Shown here: piece by piece, positions 26,346-36,339 of the stretch
Numbering within the stretch: the stretch's first letter is position 1
How the letters are laid out: every line of letters starts with the position of its first letter
NCBI GenBank assembly: GCA_946803715.1
Contig: CAMPET010000067.1
Coordinates: 84,334-146,806, forward strand
Origin: Beroe ovata
Taxonomy: Eukaryota > Ctenophora > Nuda > Beroida > Beroidae
DNA length: 62,473 nt
Direction of reading: 5' to 3'
The notes under the pieces: generated by a model
What the model was told of the DNA's origin: nothing
What the model saw: the letters and a program-made list of their open reading frames with translations, nothing else
Databases searched by the model: none
Position numbers and translations under genes: made by a program

Positions 26346-29300
26346 CTGGTGTTAGTTATATCTCTGTTAGTCAAATCTCAGTTAGTCATATCTCTGTTAG
26401 TCAAATCTCAGTTAGTCATATCTCTGTTAGTCAAATCTGAGTTAGTAGCCCACCGACGTGGCAAAATGCATGGTTCAAAGCTGAGTGGTAAAGAACGCTA
26501 TGATTAGGGATGTGTCGCAAATGTTCCGAATCAAGCGACAGCGAGTCCAGATAAGATGCATCTGTGTACTCAATGGTCAATCGCTGTCCCGTGATTTGAA
26601 ACATTTACCCCTCCCCTTTAATACTATCATTCTCCTTTCCAATTAAACTTAATTTTAAATATTATTATTATACTTGTCGGAGAACTGTTAAATTCAATGT
26701 TGCACACCCGATCCAGTTATGATGCTCATAGTGATCGTTGAGAAGAAATTCATTCTCTTTTGACTCGGTTAGGTAACAAAGTTGTTAAAACTGAATCAAC
26801 GAAGTTTGAATTAGGTCGCTCTAGTTAAAACCATGTAATTCATTGACACTTTTATAATCACACGGCATATACCTACACCTAAGTCAGGAGACACCAATTA
26901 GTGGAGATTGCGCAGGAAGTTTCAATGTGATGAGCAGAGCTTTAGTTCATTTGATACCGTTTATGATGTGAAGTAGCCTGCTCTTGCCTTTATTCTCTCG
27001 TTAATAGCTGCCCAAAGTTTTGCCTACCATCTCAGTGACTGTCAACTCATGAGACGACTTCTTCACCCCAAGCGACTGTGTCATTTCCTGTTGTGTGCCG
27101 GTGGAGTTTACCTCATGTTGACAGTGCTGGTGCAACCGAGAAATAATGCCCCACTCTTCTCTTGTCCTTGTCATAGGAGCACCTTGGGGGAGACGGAGGG
27201 GGTAGAGATGCTCTATTTTGAAACGGAGCGATCATTTCGGGAGAGGGTCAAGCTGGAGCAGAGTATCCTTTATGGTGCAAGACTCAAGAAAATTGCTAAT
27301 TCTATATTCAATTCCCGGGAAGGTTACAATGAATCACACCTCGATTCACTCCCCCTCATTCGAAGGAATGATATACCAGAACTAAGGTTACCAGCTTGCA
27401 GCAGTATCAGCTACAAACCTAGGAGTGAGACCAAGGTTTCTGTGGTTATTTGTTACTACAATGAACTGCTTTCTCTTATTATACGGACTGTTTACAGTAT
27501 CATTGACTCCATTCCACCAGAAAACTTCCATGAGTTAATACTGATTGATGATGGAAGTGATATGGAGGTATATCCTGAACTGTCACTTGTTGAGCCACTC
27601 GTTTACTCCTTTTCTGTGTCTGTCAAGTTTCATCACTTTGAGGAAAACAAAGGCCTTATTTTTGCAAGGCGTTTTGGCTGTGAGTTGGCTTCTGGTGATG
27701 CTGTGTTGGTTATTGATAGCCATATAGAAGTAAAGGCTGGCTTTCTTGAGCCACTTCTTGCTGTGATTGACAGAGACTACAACTCAATTGCATCACCAAT
27801 CATTTACAATGCAGAAAATCTGCATAAGTTTCATGTTTGGCCTCTGTTCCATCCGTGCTACCTTGGTTTCAACAGATATCTTGACTGGTTTCATGTATGC
27901 AATTCAACTAGGAAAGAGTCAACTGAACCATACCAGGCTTCGGCAACTACAGGGGGAGCATTTATTGCAACCAAACGGTTCCTTCAAGAAGTTGACTATT
28001 TCGGTCGGGGCATGGAGGGCTGGGGTGACGAAAACATCGAAATCTCCCTGAAAACCTGGATGTGTGGAAAAGAGTTGCTCTATGTCCCCTGTTCCCAGGT
28101 ATTACACCACAATGCTGAGCGAAGTCCTGTTAATCATGGGACACGCAAAAAGTCTGCTCATGTTAACCACAATGCTGCTTTGCTGATAAAGTCTTTCTTC
28201 CCCAAAGAGTATTTCAATGACTTCAATATCTGGGCACACCTTGATAGAAACAGATCGGAGTACAATTTTGATTCGTATGCTGAGACCATTTCGGCGAACA
28301 GAGAAGTGATAGCTAAGAACAATTGTAGTCGAAACTTTGATTGGATTCGAAGGACTTTGATGCCTAGGGTTGACTCTTTTGATGGAGAAACTCTTGTTGG
28401 CCATACTCTGAAAGTTGGAGATGAGTGTGCATATTTTATGATCCCATCCTGGCAGGATACCAGAGCTTTTATAGGTCCATGCGACGAAGCGATACCTCTT
28501 GCTGATAGACCACGGCTTACTATTTGGGGAGAATTGAGGTCAATGATAAAAGCAGGCTGCCTTGACTGGGGATTCGTTCCAAGGATCCAATTCCGCGTAT
28601 GTCATGGTGGTGGTGGTAATCAGAAAACCATTTTTGAGGATGGTCAAATGAAAAGCGCTGGGAAAAGCTACTGTTTAGTGAAAAAAGTGGGAAGCAAAGA
28701 CATAGAGATAGGACATTGCAAAAATACTGGAGACAGTTCTTATGAAGTGATCCAATTCCATTTTGAAATAATGTTTGATAATTCAACTGCATGAAATATC
28801 TGTACGGTTAGGAAGTCTTCACATTTTTCATTCAAATTATGTTTATCATATCTCTAGCTGGAAACTATCACTAAATAACCACTCGTCAGACCAGTACAAT
28901 CATCCAGTATCCACCTCAAGAAATTTTTACTGACCTCAGGTGTTGGAGGTCTCGGCGAAGATTGGTTATTTAGGTTGAGTTTTTTCCTTGCTGCCTGCAA
29001 AGTGGAATCTTGAACTTAAACATTACGGATAGGTGCAAGCATCAGAGAAGAAGATGATGGTTGCCAAGGCAGTAACAATGGTTACCAGGTAGATGCAAAT
29101 GCCACAGGTTTTGATCAGCATACACTATCTGCTAGCAAGTGATTAGGCTGATGTCTGGCAATAGCACGTCACACGCAATATCGCAACACACATACACAAG
29201 CAACAAAGAGAATGGTTGTTTGAAAATTGCTTATCACGAAGCTCTGGTCATTTTAATGAAGATCACGTCCACAGTGTGGGAGGATTCTGACAAAAGATAG

Positions 29301-32300
29301 GATCGATCGAGACTCTAATGCCGTGTCCTGTATACCTAATCCGTTTTTGGCAGCTGTTTTCTGTAATCAGTTTTCTTTAAGAGGTTTTGAATGAAAATTA
29401 GCGATGCTATTCTCAATTTGGCACATTGACAGCATTTATGAAAAGAATTCTAGCAGCAATTTTTAATGACTGATGAATAAACTTGATGATCAGCCACATT
29501 AGCCAGCATCATTGCTTCACTCATATGTGCCATTCTTGATGTCAAGCAGCATATTAGCACACTGTAGGCTACTTATTGAACTGTAATAAACCATCTATGC
29601 TATTTTCAATCTTGAAATTGCTGTGAACGTTTTATTAAACTGCAACAGCATAAGCAATGGCTTAGGATGTAATATCTTAAATGAAAGCTTGCTTTTTGTG
29701 CTATCACAAGAAGCTGCTTAAGCTCATGAAAATTAGAGCTAGAAATTGTAGATGAAACTCACCTCTTTCAGAACCTCTCTCATCTCGGGGTAATCGTTCA
29801 AGGCATGGAGGAGATCCTCTTTTCTCAGACAGAACAGGTCACTGTACCCCACACTCCTTACATTGGCTGTACGTCTGTTTCCATTCTTGCCCACATTCAG
29901 CAATGAAATCTCGCCAAAGTAACTACCATCCGAGAGCGTGGCTAGAGCTCGACCATCATCTGCCGTTACTTGTAACATCCCTGCAGGATGTTCCATTGTG
30001 AATGTCCCATTGTGAATGTCCCATTGCTTTGTAAATATATATTACGGAAACCCCTCTCAAAATCCTTGTTTAAAATACTCAATTTTGGTCATATCGTGTG
30101 TTCCTCCCGCTGTCACAATATATACCTTGCTTCACAATGAACATCTCCCGGCCAATATCACCCTTCCGACACACATAGTCACCGGGGGAGTAAACCTGCG
30201 CATGACCTCCTTGTTAATCCAATTAGCTGACACTTGGGGCAAGTGGAGGAAGTGAGGAAACTTATTCTTAGCACCTGATGACCAATATTTCACATACCCA
30301 CCTGATGTTTTAGTTTCAAGACCAGTGCTATGAGGAAGCCTGATTCACAGTTCTGGAAAAGTTCCACCTGCTTCAAAGTGGCTAAATGAACATGAATGGC
30401 CATTTCTGCTTGTAGCTTGTCTGGCAGGTACCTGATTTAGTGGTTGAGTTACGATTATTATATTTTGTGTGGTCCCTTCAGGTTGATTGCCATCAGAGTT
30501 TAAGTTCAAATGTTTGATATTTCTAACTGCCCATAACTTGGCTGATAAAATTTGAATAAGTCGTGTAAGCTCCAAACCACAAACCCATTATATCACAAAC
30601 ACAGCAGAGTATGAGTTAATTCTCTTAATCAGCTTTGACTAACTCCATTAATCAGCTTGTTCAATGGAAATCATTTTATATCCATGGTCATGCGTGATGA
30701 TTCTCACTAATCAGAGTGAGATGAACATTAATTCGTTTGTGGATGCATGAATCATCAATTGGATCAATACATGAATGCCTTTGATTTGCGCAATGATCTT
30801 GAGGTGATATGGGGGTACTGATTAGTTATTGGTAATTATGATCATCAATTGTATTGTACCTAGTTATATGCAAGTAGGTCAATTTCGAAGATAGAACTTA
30901 CTTCAACACATCCTCTTCTTCAAAAGTATGGTTTTGAGCCCACAAATAGTCAAACCACCGAATTATTCGATTTTGAAGGTCCTTGCCTACATTTCTGTAC
31001 CCCATATACTCTTTGAGATGATCAAGTCTGTCTTGAAATACACTTCTGTTTGCCCGCAAGTTCGTTATGATATTGCCTATGTTACCGACCAATGATGCAA
31101 AAATCATCACCCCAATGAGGAAAACTATTGTGAGATACACGTACTCCCAAAGGTCTTCCGGTTGGTCCATTTCACCGATTGTAGTCATAGCCTGAGTTGA
31201 CCAGTAAAGAGACAGGGCATATTTCATGCCAGTGTTTGCATATTTGTTTGGATTTCCATCCTCGTCCACCATTGAGGGGTACAAGAACTTGCTCCTGTCC
31301 CCTGGCGTCCTATCCGACATGATGGAAGTTGAGAAGAAGAAGTAGATACAAGCATTCCAGTGCATCACTCCGAACATGAAGGTGAACAGTACGATGATGC
31401 GCCACGGAATGGGAAAACTAGTCCTGCATTCAGTACGGTCGTTCCATGCGATGAGCCGATGGATTTTGAAGAGTTTTGGTATGCGGACAAGGGGTGCGAT
31501 GAAAAATCGGTTGTAATCCACTGCGTAAACTATCTGAAGATATGGGGACATCCCTGTTAGCTTTTTTACATAGGTACGGAGAACCTGGGATTTTCATAAG
31601 TACTTTCCTCTATTACTATTACTTCCATTATTTCGGTATTACTTGTGAACGATTCGTTATTACTTGTGAATGAGTGTGAAAGACGGTACCTAATGATATG
31701 TGAATGTAATGCTCTGATCTGTGATGGTCCCGAGCTGCAAAATATGCTTATGGCTGAGGGTGCGGACGATACATGCTTCACACGGACACGATACAAACAG
31801 AGAGCAGCTAATATTAGCTAGCAATTCATGGAAACAGAAGAAGAGGATCTGAAGTGATTATTCTTTACTGGACAAAATGCATGAAAAAGTGCAATTGCAA
31901 TGCTGCAACCACTCACAAACGTATCACACGAAAACGCTCACACACGCTCACTTTAAGACGTCTTCTTCTTCAAAGGTGTGATTCTGTGCCCAAAGATAGT
32001 CAAACCACCGGATAATACGGTTAGACAAGTCTTTGCCAACTTTTCTGTATCCCATATACTCCTTCAGATTGTCCAGTCTGTCTTGAAAGAGGTTTCTGTT
32101 GGCCCGAAGGTTGGTTATAACGTTGCCAATGCTCCCAACCACTGACGCGAAGATCATAACGCCGACCAGAAAGACAAATGTGAGGTAGAAGTATTCCCAG
32201 ACCTCCGTGGGTTGCTGCACTTCCCCAATAGTTGTCATTGTTTGTGTGGACCAGTAGAGGGAGAAAGCGTACTTCATGGGAAGGGGGTGGTACTTTGTAG

Positions 32301-33697
32301 GATTTCCATCAGGATCATAGGAGGGAGGGTAGATGAAGTTACTTCTTCCATCAACCAATGTCACGTCTTTGTAGCTCTTCTCCACTATTTCAATGGAGAG
32401 GAAGTAGAAGAAGCAAGCATTCCAGTGCATAACTAGCAGCATGGATAGTGACAAGACTCCTAATCTGCTCAGGATAGGGTAGTTTGAAACACACTCGCTT
32501 CTGTCCACAAACTGGAGCATTCTGCGGCCCTTCATAAGCTTTATCAGGCGGATTGAGGGCAGAGCAAAGGCGGGAGATTTTAGACCCGGGATAAGATAGA
32601 ACACCTGGGATTTGGGTTAGATTTTCGATTGAAATTATTGTTTCGTAAAATTAAGTCTATCATATGCCTGGCAGTATGCTTCTACTACACATATTACTAG
32701 AACATGCTTCACTTGACATGTACTTTGCGCCAACTTTGAAAAGAAGAAGCAATCTGTGTGTGTGTGTGTGTATAGTGACCATTTTTAGGTCCTAAGATTT
32801 TTTGTGTCAAGCTGCACAGGTGGTCAAAAACATTGTGGCATTTGTATGGAGTATGTGTATGGAGTATGAGGGTCAGAGAATGACTCATGCTAAGTTAAAT
32901 GAATTAGTATCGGAAGTTAAAAGCTTCTTGCACAAGTTGTAGATTGAGCTTATTAATATGGTTCATCGACTTAAAAATGAGGTGATTATGGATTCTTTCA
33001 TGGTGTTCCAATTTTCAAATTAGTGGTCAAAATGCAATGAGTAATTCGCCATTGTGTGCACTATGAATCTTCAAACCTGAGTTGGGACGATGCTTATGAT
33101 ATCAATGTAAAAAGCCATGCTTTTCACATATTTCCTCGATAGTTGAGCAGTGTCTTTGACTAACAAGCCTCTTTCAAGAAACCCTGCCAAAAGGTGATCA
33201 TCATTGACTATTTTATTGAAACATTGAAAACTTCAATTGTGTGATCGGTTATCATTTAAGAGCAGAGACCATTACAAACTGTCCAATGACTGACCTATCC
33301 TGAAGGAGGCAAAGAAGTCCAGAACATACAGTATATCGGCAAGGATATCTATAACCATCCATGCTGTGAAGAAACTCCCTTCTTCCAGCTCTCTGAACGA
33401 TACTCGAGCCGGTATGATAATGAAGTTGTACAGAACAGCTAGTGAGATGATGGATAACCAGTAGTAATAGATGTCTGAGGGGGAATATTGTGGTGAGTCA
33501 GGAGTTTTGTTCATTGCATAGCAATATTTCTATGATACATCTGAGCAAGTGCTATCACCTGAGAAAGGGTCGAACACAAAGTGCCTGAAGAAGTTGATGA
33601 GAGAGTTTATCCCCTTTTCTTTCTTGCTGAGTGGTTTGTTTTCTTTGATCTCTGATGCTGCTCCAAAGTTAAGCCTCTGCAGAAACTCATCTGGTTC
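26112..33697 (-). CDS. Cyclic nucleotide-gated cation channel, body exons
   Basis: Junctions rebuilt by hand, all phases close: 33697-33559 ([11 protein letters not shown]... FDPFS), 33474-33295 (S1-S2, DIYYYWLSI), 33183-33077 (S3, [12 protein letters not shown]), then pore exon A (32604-31952) or B (31584-30902), then 30431-30302, 30195-30126 and 29980-29763 (C-linker end and cyclic-nucleotide-binding domain), then C-terminal exons 28994-28935 and/or 26345-26112. Family features: an S4 with fewer charges than K+ channels, the TTIGE filter, LRANRxxFQDRLD after S6, and YSDLFCL in the binding domain, as in CNGA. CNG channels are plasma-membrane tetramers that pass Na+ and Ca2+ when cAMP or cGMP binds. 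The amino terminus lies upstream and is unresolved (see exons at 35908-61719). Confidence 0.92.
26346..26452. repeat. 30-bp minisatellite at the terminal-exon acceptor
   Basis: About three copies of a 30-bp unit. On the minus strand each unit carries GACTAAC twice, so at least six branch-point-like motifs precede the acceptor. Confidence 0.75.
27049..28794 (+). CDS. GT27 polypeptide GalNAc-transferase-like enzyme, copy 2
   Basis: Intronless, 581 aa, start [10 protein letters not shown]. Signal anchor at residues ~10-28 ([15 protein letters not shown]), Cys-rich stem, catalytic region from ~130. DDGSD is at 167-171, the catalytic DSH at 223-225, TGGAF at 301-305 and WGDEN at 325-329, with a ricin-B-like tail. 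Residues ~69-340 are almost identical to copy 1, while residues 1-68 and the tail differ. It sits antisense in the last intron of the CNG channel gene, so the two genes may interfere or be co-regulated. Lack of introns suggests descent from a retrocopy or a family that is generally intronless. The GT27 reaction is inferred from motifs; acceptor specificity is unknown. Confidence 0.88.
   Translation: MRRLLHPKRLCHFLLCAGGVYLMLTVLVQPRNNAPLFSCPCHRSTLGETEGVEMLYFETERSFRERVKLEQSILYGARLKKIANSIFNSREGYNESHLDSLPLIRRNDIPELRLPACSSISYKPRSETKVSVVICYYNELLSLIIRTVYSIIDSIPPENFHELILIDDGSDMEVYPELSLVEPLVYSFSVSVKFHHFEENKGLIFARRFGCELASGDAVLVIDSHIEVKAGFLEPLLAVIDRDYNSIASPIIYNAENLHKFHVWPLFHPCYLGFNRYLDWFHVCNSTRKESTEPYQASATTGGAFIATKRFLQEVDYFGRGMEGWGDENIEISLKTWMCGKELLYVPCSQVLHHNAERSPVNHGTRKKSAHVNHNAALLIKSFFPKEYFNDFNIWAHLDRNRSEYNFDSYAETISANREVIAKNNCSRNFDWIRRTLMPRVDSFDGETLVGHTLKVGDECAYFMIPSWQDTRAFIGPCDEAIPLADRPRLTIWGELRSMIKAGCLDWGFVPRIQFRVCHGGGGNQKTIFEDGQMKSAGKSYCLVKKVGSKDIEIGHCKNTGDSSYEVIQFHFEIMFDNSTA
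28935..28994 (-). CDS. Alternative or penultimate C-terminal exon of CNG channel
   Basis: Twenty codons opening [13 protein letters not shown] and ending PTPE, with a good acceptor (CACTTTGCAG|) and a donor (GAG|gtcagt). It is phase 0 at both ends. If not spliced, it reads 27 more codons to a TAG near 28852, giving a short channel tail without the coiled coil. It shares its first six residues with the terminal exon at 26345. Confidence 0.6.
28995..29762. other. Channel intron, nothing further seen
   Basis: AT-rich intron between the binding-domain exon and the first C-terminal exon; no other feature recognised. Confidence 0.5.
29763..30431 (-). CDS. CNG channel C-linker and cyclic-nucleotide-binding exons
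   Basis: Three exons. 30431-30302 starts by completing the AA|G lysine and reads [12 protein letters not shown]... VLKLKHQ. 30195-30126 reads [19 protein letters not shown]. 29980-29763 reads MLQVTADDG... [10 protein letters not shown]... [10 protein letters not shown]... [15 protein letters not shown] and the R-T pair of RRTA are the phosphate-cassette contacts for the nucleotide in CNG/HCN proteins. All key residues are present, so cAMP/cGMP binding should be intact. These exons are common to both pore variants. Confidence 0.9.
30902..31584 (-). CDS. CNG channel pore exon B (S4-S5-P-S6-C-linker)
   Basis: Acceptor AAATCCCAG| at 31585, donor TTGAA|gtaagt; 683 nt, in phase 0 and out phase 2. 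It reads [11 protein letters not shown]..., S4 [14 protein letters not shown]5 [18 protein letters not shown], filter TMTTIGEM, S6 [18 protein letters not shown]-linker [13 protein letters not shown]. Its S4 start and outer-pore turret ([16 protein letters not shown]) differ strongly from exon A, whereas S6 and C-linker are close. The filter glutamate of Ca2+-permeable CNG channels is kept. There is no separate S1-S3 for this exon. Confidence 0.85.
31952..32604 (-). CDS. CNG channel pore exon A (S4-S5-P-S6-C-linker)
   Basis: Acceptor AAATCCCAG| at 32605, donor TTAAA|gtgagc; 653 nt, in phase 0 and out phase 2. It reads [14 protein letters not shown]4 [17 protein letters not shown]5 [16 protein letters not shown], filter TMTTIGEV, S6 [18 protein letters not shown]-linker [13 protein letters not shown]. 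Its S4 carries a cluster of Lys/Arg (KGRR) that exon B lacks, so voltage sensing and conductance could differ between the variants. Identical acceptor core and identical phases to exon B. Confidence 0.88.
32605..33076. other. Channel intron upstream of exon A
   Basis: AT-rich intron with a short TG run (32756-32772). No extra exon seen. Confidence 0.5.
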
Positions 33698-33815
33698 CTG
33701 AAAATGAGTAATCAAAGTTTCCAAACGTTGTCTATTGATATGACCTAGTGTTTCAAGGTCTTCCATAATACAACAACCTTTAGGATGTAAGTTTATGACA
33801 ATCATATTTTATAGG

Positions 33816-36143
33816 TAGTTATTCACTATTGTTACTACTGTGTGGACTGTGGAGCTATATTCGATCAGGAATCGATTCTGCGTCAAAAAAATACATCGGA
33901 ATATATGGTACTTGTATGTAAATCGGACAGAAAGTGTTTCCCTTTGGTCAGTGGTCACTTGTGTGATGCTGTGAAATGTGAGTGTGTATAGTGTACCTAC
34001 AGTGTACACTGTACACTGTAGGTATACATCATTGTAATGTTTCAATCGGTGGTTTTGAATTAACTCACTGAATATATTGAAGAATGAAAATTTATAGAGA
34101 TGTCAATCGGCATGTCAGATACACCAATTCAGAGAACGTGAAACCAAAGGTAATGGAGCAAAGTAAAAATGGGCGGTAAGGTTTTAACGATCGCTGATCC
34201 CTGCTATCTTTCTCACGTGAGGGCAGTTGAAGTTCACATTGAATTATTCCATGTATGGTGTTATGAATGGTCATTTGGTCAATTATGCCTTGTGACCAGA
34301 ACTGCAATATAGTACAAAATAATATCGTGTGGAATGCAATAAAGGCGACAGCTGTTAAAAAAGAGGAATCCCACGTTGCTCACTACTGTAGGGAACACTC
34401 TGTAGTCTGACCATAAGCAAGGTCTTTCATAAGGGTCTTTCATGTTTAAATTCCAAGAAACTGACGGTAAATCAATGTGTAACGGTAGATTAGATAGCTA
34501 CCTACCTCTTACTTACAGTTACATGATTCTACACAATTCCCTGATAGGTTTTTACTGATCTAAATATAGAGTTAACTGAAAGATAAGTTGCTTATACTAT
34601 CCACCAACAGACCCCCTTCTTATCAGCACTATCTAGGCCTCTCACTACTAAAAGTAAATGTGTGAGCAATTAGTTAGTTTTCGGGTACGCGTTTTAGTTT
34701 ATACAAATTGCATAGCCCCCATGACTACCTTGTAAGGGACAAGTGCTGCATGCCCATTCCTTCTCCCACATTGCAGGGCATCGCTAGGAACCCCGGGAAC
34801 AGTCCTGTAGTATATCGGGGCACTTCTACTCCTCTCCTTACCGACCGGTGCTGCTGCCACACTGAGTGTAGCTACACTGCCCGTCTCCGATAAAACACCG
34901 TGGTACTCAGTGTCAGTACAGAGTCTTATATCATGGTACTGTTCAAATCCGTCCCCCCNTAGTTATTCACTATTGTTACTACTGTGTGGACTGTACGGAG
35001 CTATATTGTGAGTTACCACATATAGAAATTCGATCAGGAATCGATTCAGCGTCAAAAATACATCGGAATATGTGGTACTTGTATGAAAATCTGACAGAAA
35101 GTGTTTCCCTTTGGTCAGTGGTCACTGATGTGATGTTGTGAAATGTGAGTGTGTACACTGTAGGCATACATCATTGTAATGTTTAAATCGGTGGTTTTGG
35201 ATCGCCACTCCACTGGTTTTCTTGTATACTCAATTGAATTAACTTACTGAATATATTGAAGAATGAAAATTTATAGAGATGTCAATCGGCATGTCAGATA
35301 CACCAATTCAGAGAACGCGAAACCAGAGGTAATGGAGCAAAGTAAAAATGGGTGGTAAGGTTTTAACGATCGCTGATCCCTGCTATCTGTCTCACGTGAG
35401 GGCAGCTGAAGTTCACATTGAATTATTCCATGTATGGCATTATGAATGGTCATTTGGTCAATTATGCCTTGTGACCTGAACTGCAATATAGTACAAAATA
35501 ATATCGTGTGGAATGCAATAAAGGCGACAGCTGTTAAAAAAGAGGAATCCCACGTTGCTCACTACTGTAGGGAACACTCTGTAGTCTGACCATAAGCAAG
35601 GTCTTTCATAAGGGTCTTTCATGTTTAAATTCCAAGAAACTGACGGTAAATCAATGTGTAACGGTAGATTAGATAGCTACCTACCTCTTACTTACAGTTA
35701 CATGATTCTACACAATTCCCTGATAGGTTTTTACTGATCTAAATATAGAGTTAACTGAAAGATAAGTTGCTTATACTATCCACCAACAGACCCCCTTCTT
35801 ATCAGCACTATCTAGGCCTCTCACTACTAAAAGTAAATGTGTGAGCAATTAGTTAGTTTTCGGGTACGCGTTTTAGTTTATACAAATTGCATAGCCCCCA
35901 TGACTACCTTGTAAGGGACAAGTGCTGCATGCCCATTCCTTCTCCCACATTGCAGGGCATCGCTAGGAACCCCGGGAACAGTCCTGTAGTATATCGGGGC
36001 ACTTCTACTCCTCTCCTTACCGACCGGTGCTGCTGCCACACTGAGTGTAGCTACACTGCCCGACTCCGATAAAACACCCGCGGCGTGATAGTCAGCGTCA
36101 GTACAGAGTCTTATATCATGGTACTGTTCAAATCCGTCCCCCC
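33816..36143. repeat. ~1.15-kb near-identical duplication joined at an N
   Basis: 33816-34958 and 34960-36143 match almost base for base from TAGTTATTCACTATTGTTAC to AAATCCGTCCCCCC, with a single N at 34959. Differences are small substitutions and indels (for example a ~37-bp insertion near 35205 and loss of a palindrome near 35155), typical of two haplotypes. It includes one candidate channel exon twice. Confidence 0.88.
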
Positions 36144-36168
36144 GGTAACCATAGTCACCAATGATCAT
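35908..36168 (-). CDS. Candidate alternative first exon of CNG channel (36 kb)
   Basis: ATG at 36168 (MIIGDYGYRGDG), 87 codons, donor ACAAG|gtagtc in phase 0, matching the phase-0 acceptor at 33697. An in-frame stop lies upstream near 36229. The content is soluble and low-complexity (SVATLSVAAAPVGKERSR... HAALVPYK). A second, truncated copy in the duplicated contig end (34729-34958) differs by a 6-bp in-frame indel, as expected for coding alleles. No domain recognised. Confidence 0.5.
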
Positions 36169-36235
36169 CACGAAGAGAACTATGTTGCCGCCGTTTCCTT
36201 CCCCCGCCCGGGCTGGTCGCGGACTTTAGTTGATA

Positions 36236-36335
36236 GGGCACCTACTTAGTAGTAGTACTTACTAGGTAGTAGTACCTACTAGGTAGTAGTACTTACTAGG
36301 TAGTAATACTTACTAGGTAGTAGTAACTAGTAACT
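36236..36335. repeat. ~24-bp palindromic tandem repeat
   Basis: Units of TACTAGGTAGTAGTACTTAC repeat about four times immediately upstream (minus-strand sense) of the 36-kb exon. Read on the minus strand each unit offers an AGTAAGTA donor-like motif. Confidence 0.8.
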
Positions 36336-36339
36336 AGAA

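Noticed and set aside
26304-26507. Plus-strand repeat peptide ([10 protein letters not shown] units)
   Set aside because: Translation of the 30-bp minisatellite upstream of the minus-strand terminal exon.
31566-31948. Search for a second set of S1-S3 exons between pore exons A and B
   Set aside because: Only ~370 bases, no hydrophobic segments or splice pairs; supports exon duplication rather than two whole genes.
34092-35486. Two similar 71-codon minus frames (MQF(W/R)SQGIIDQ...)
   Set aside because: Same noncoding sequence twice, from the false duplication at the N; no matching splice sites.
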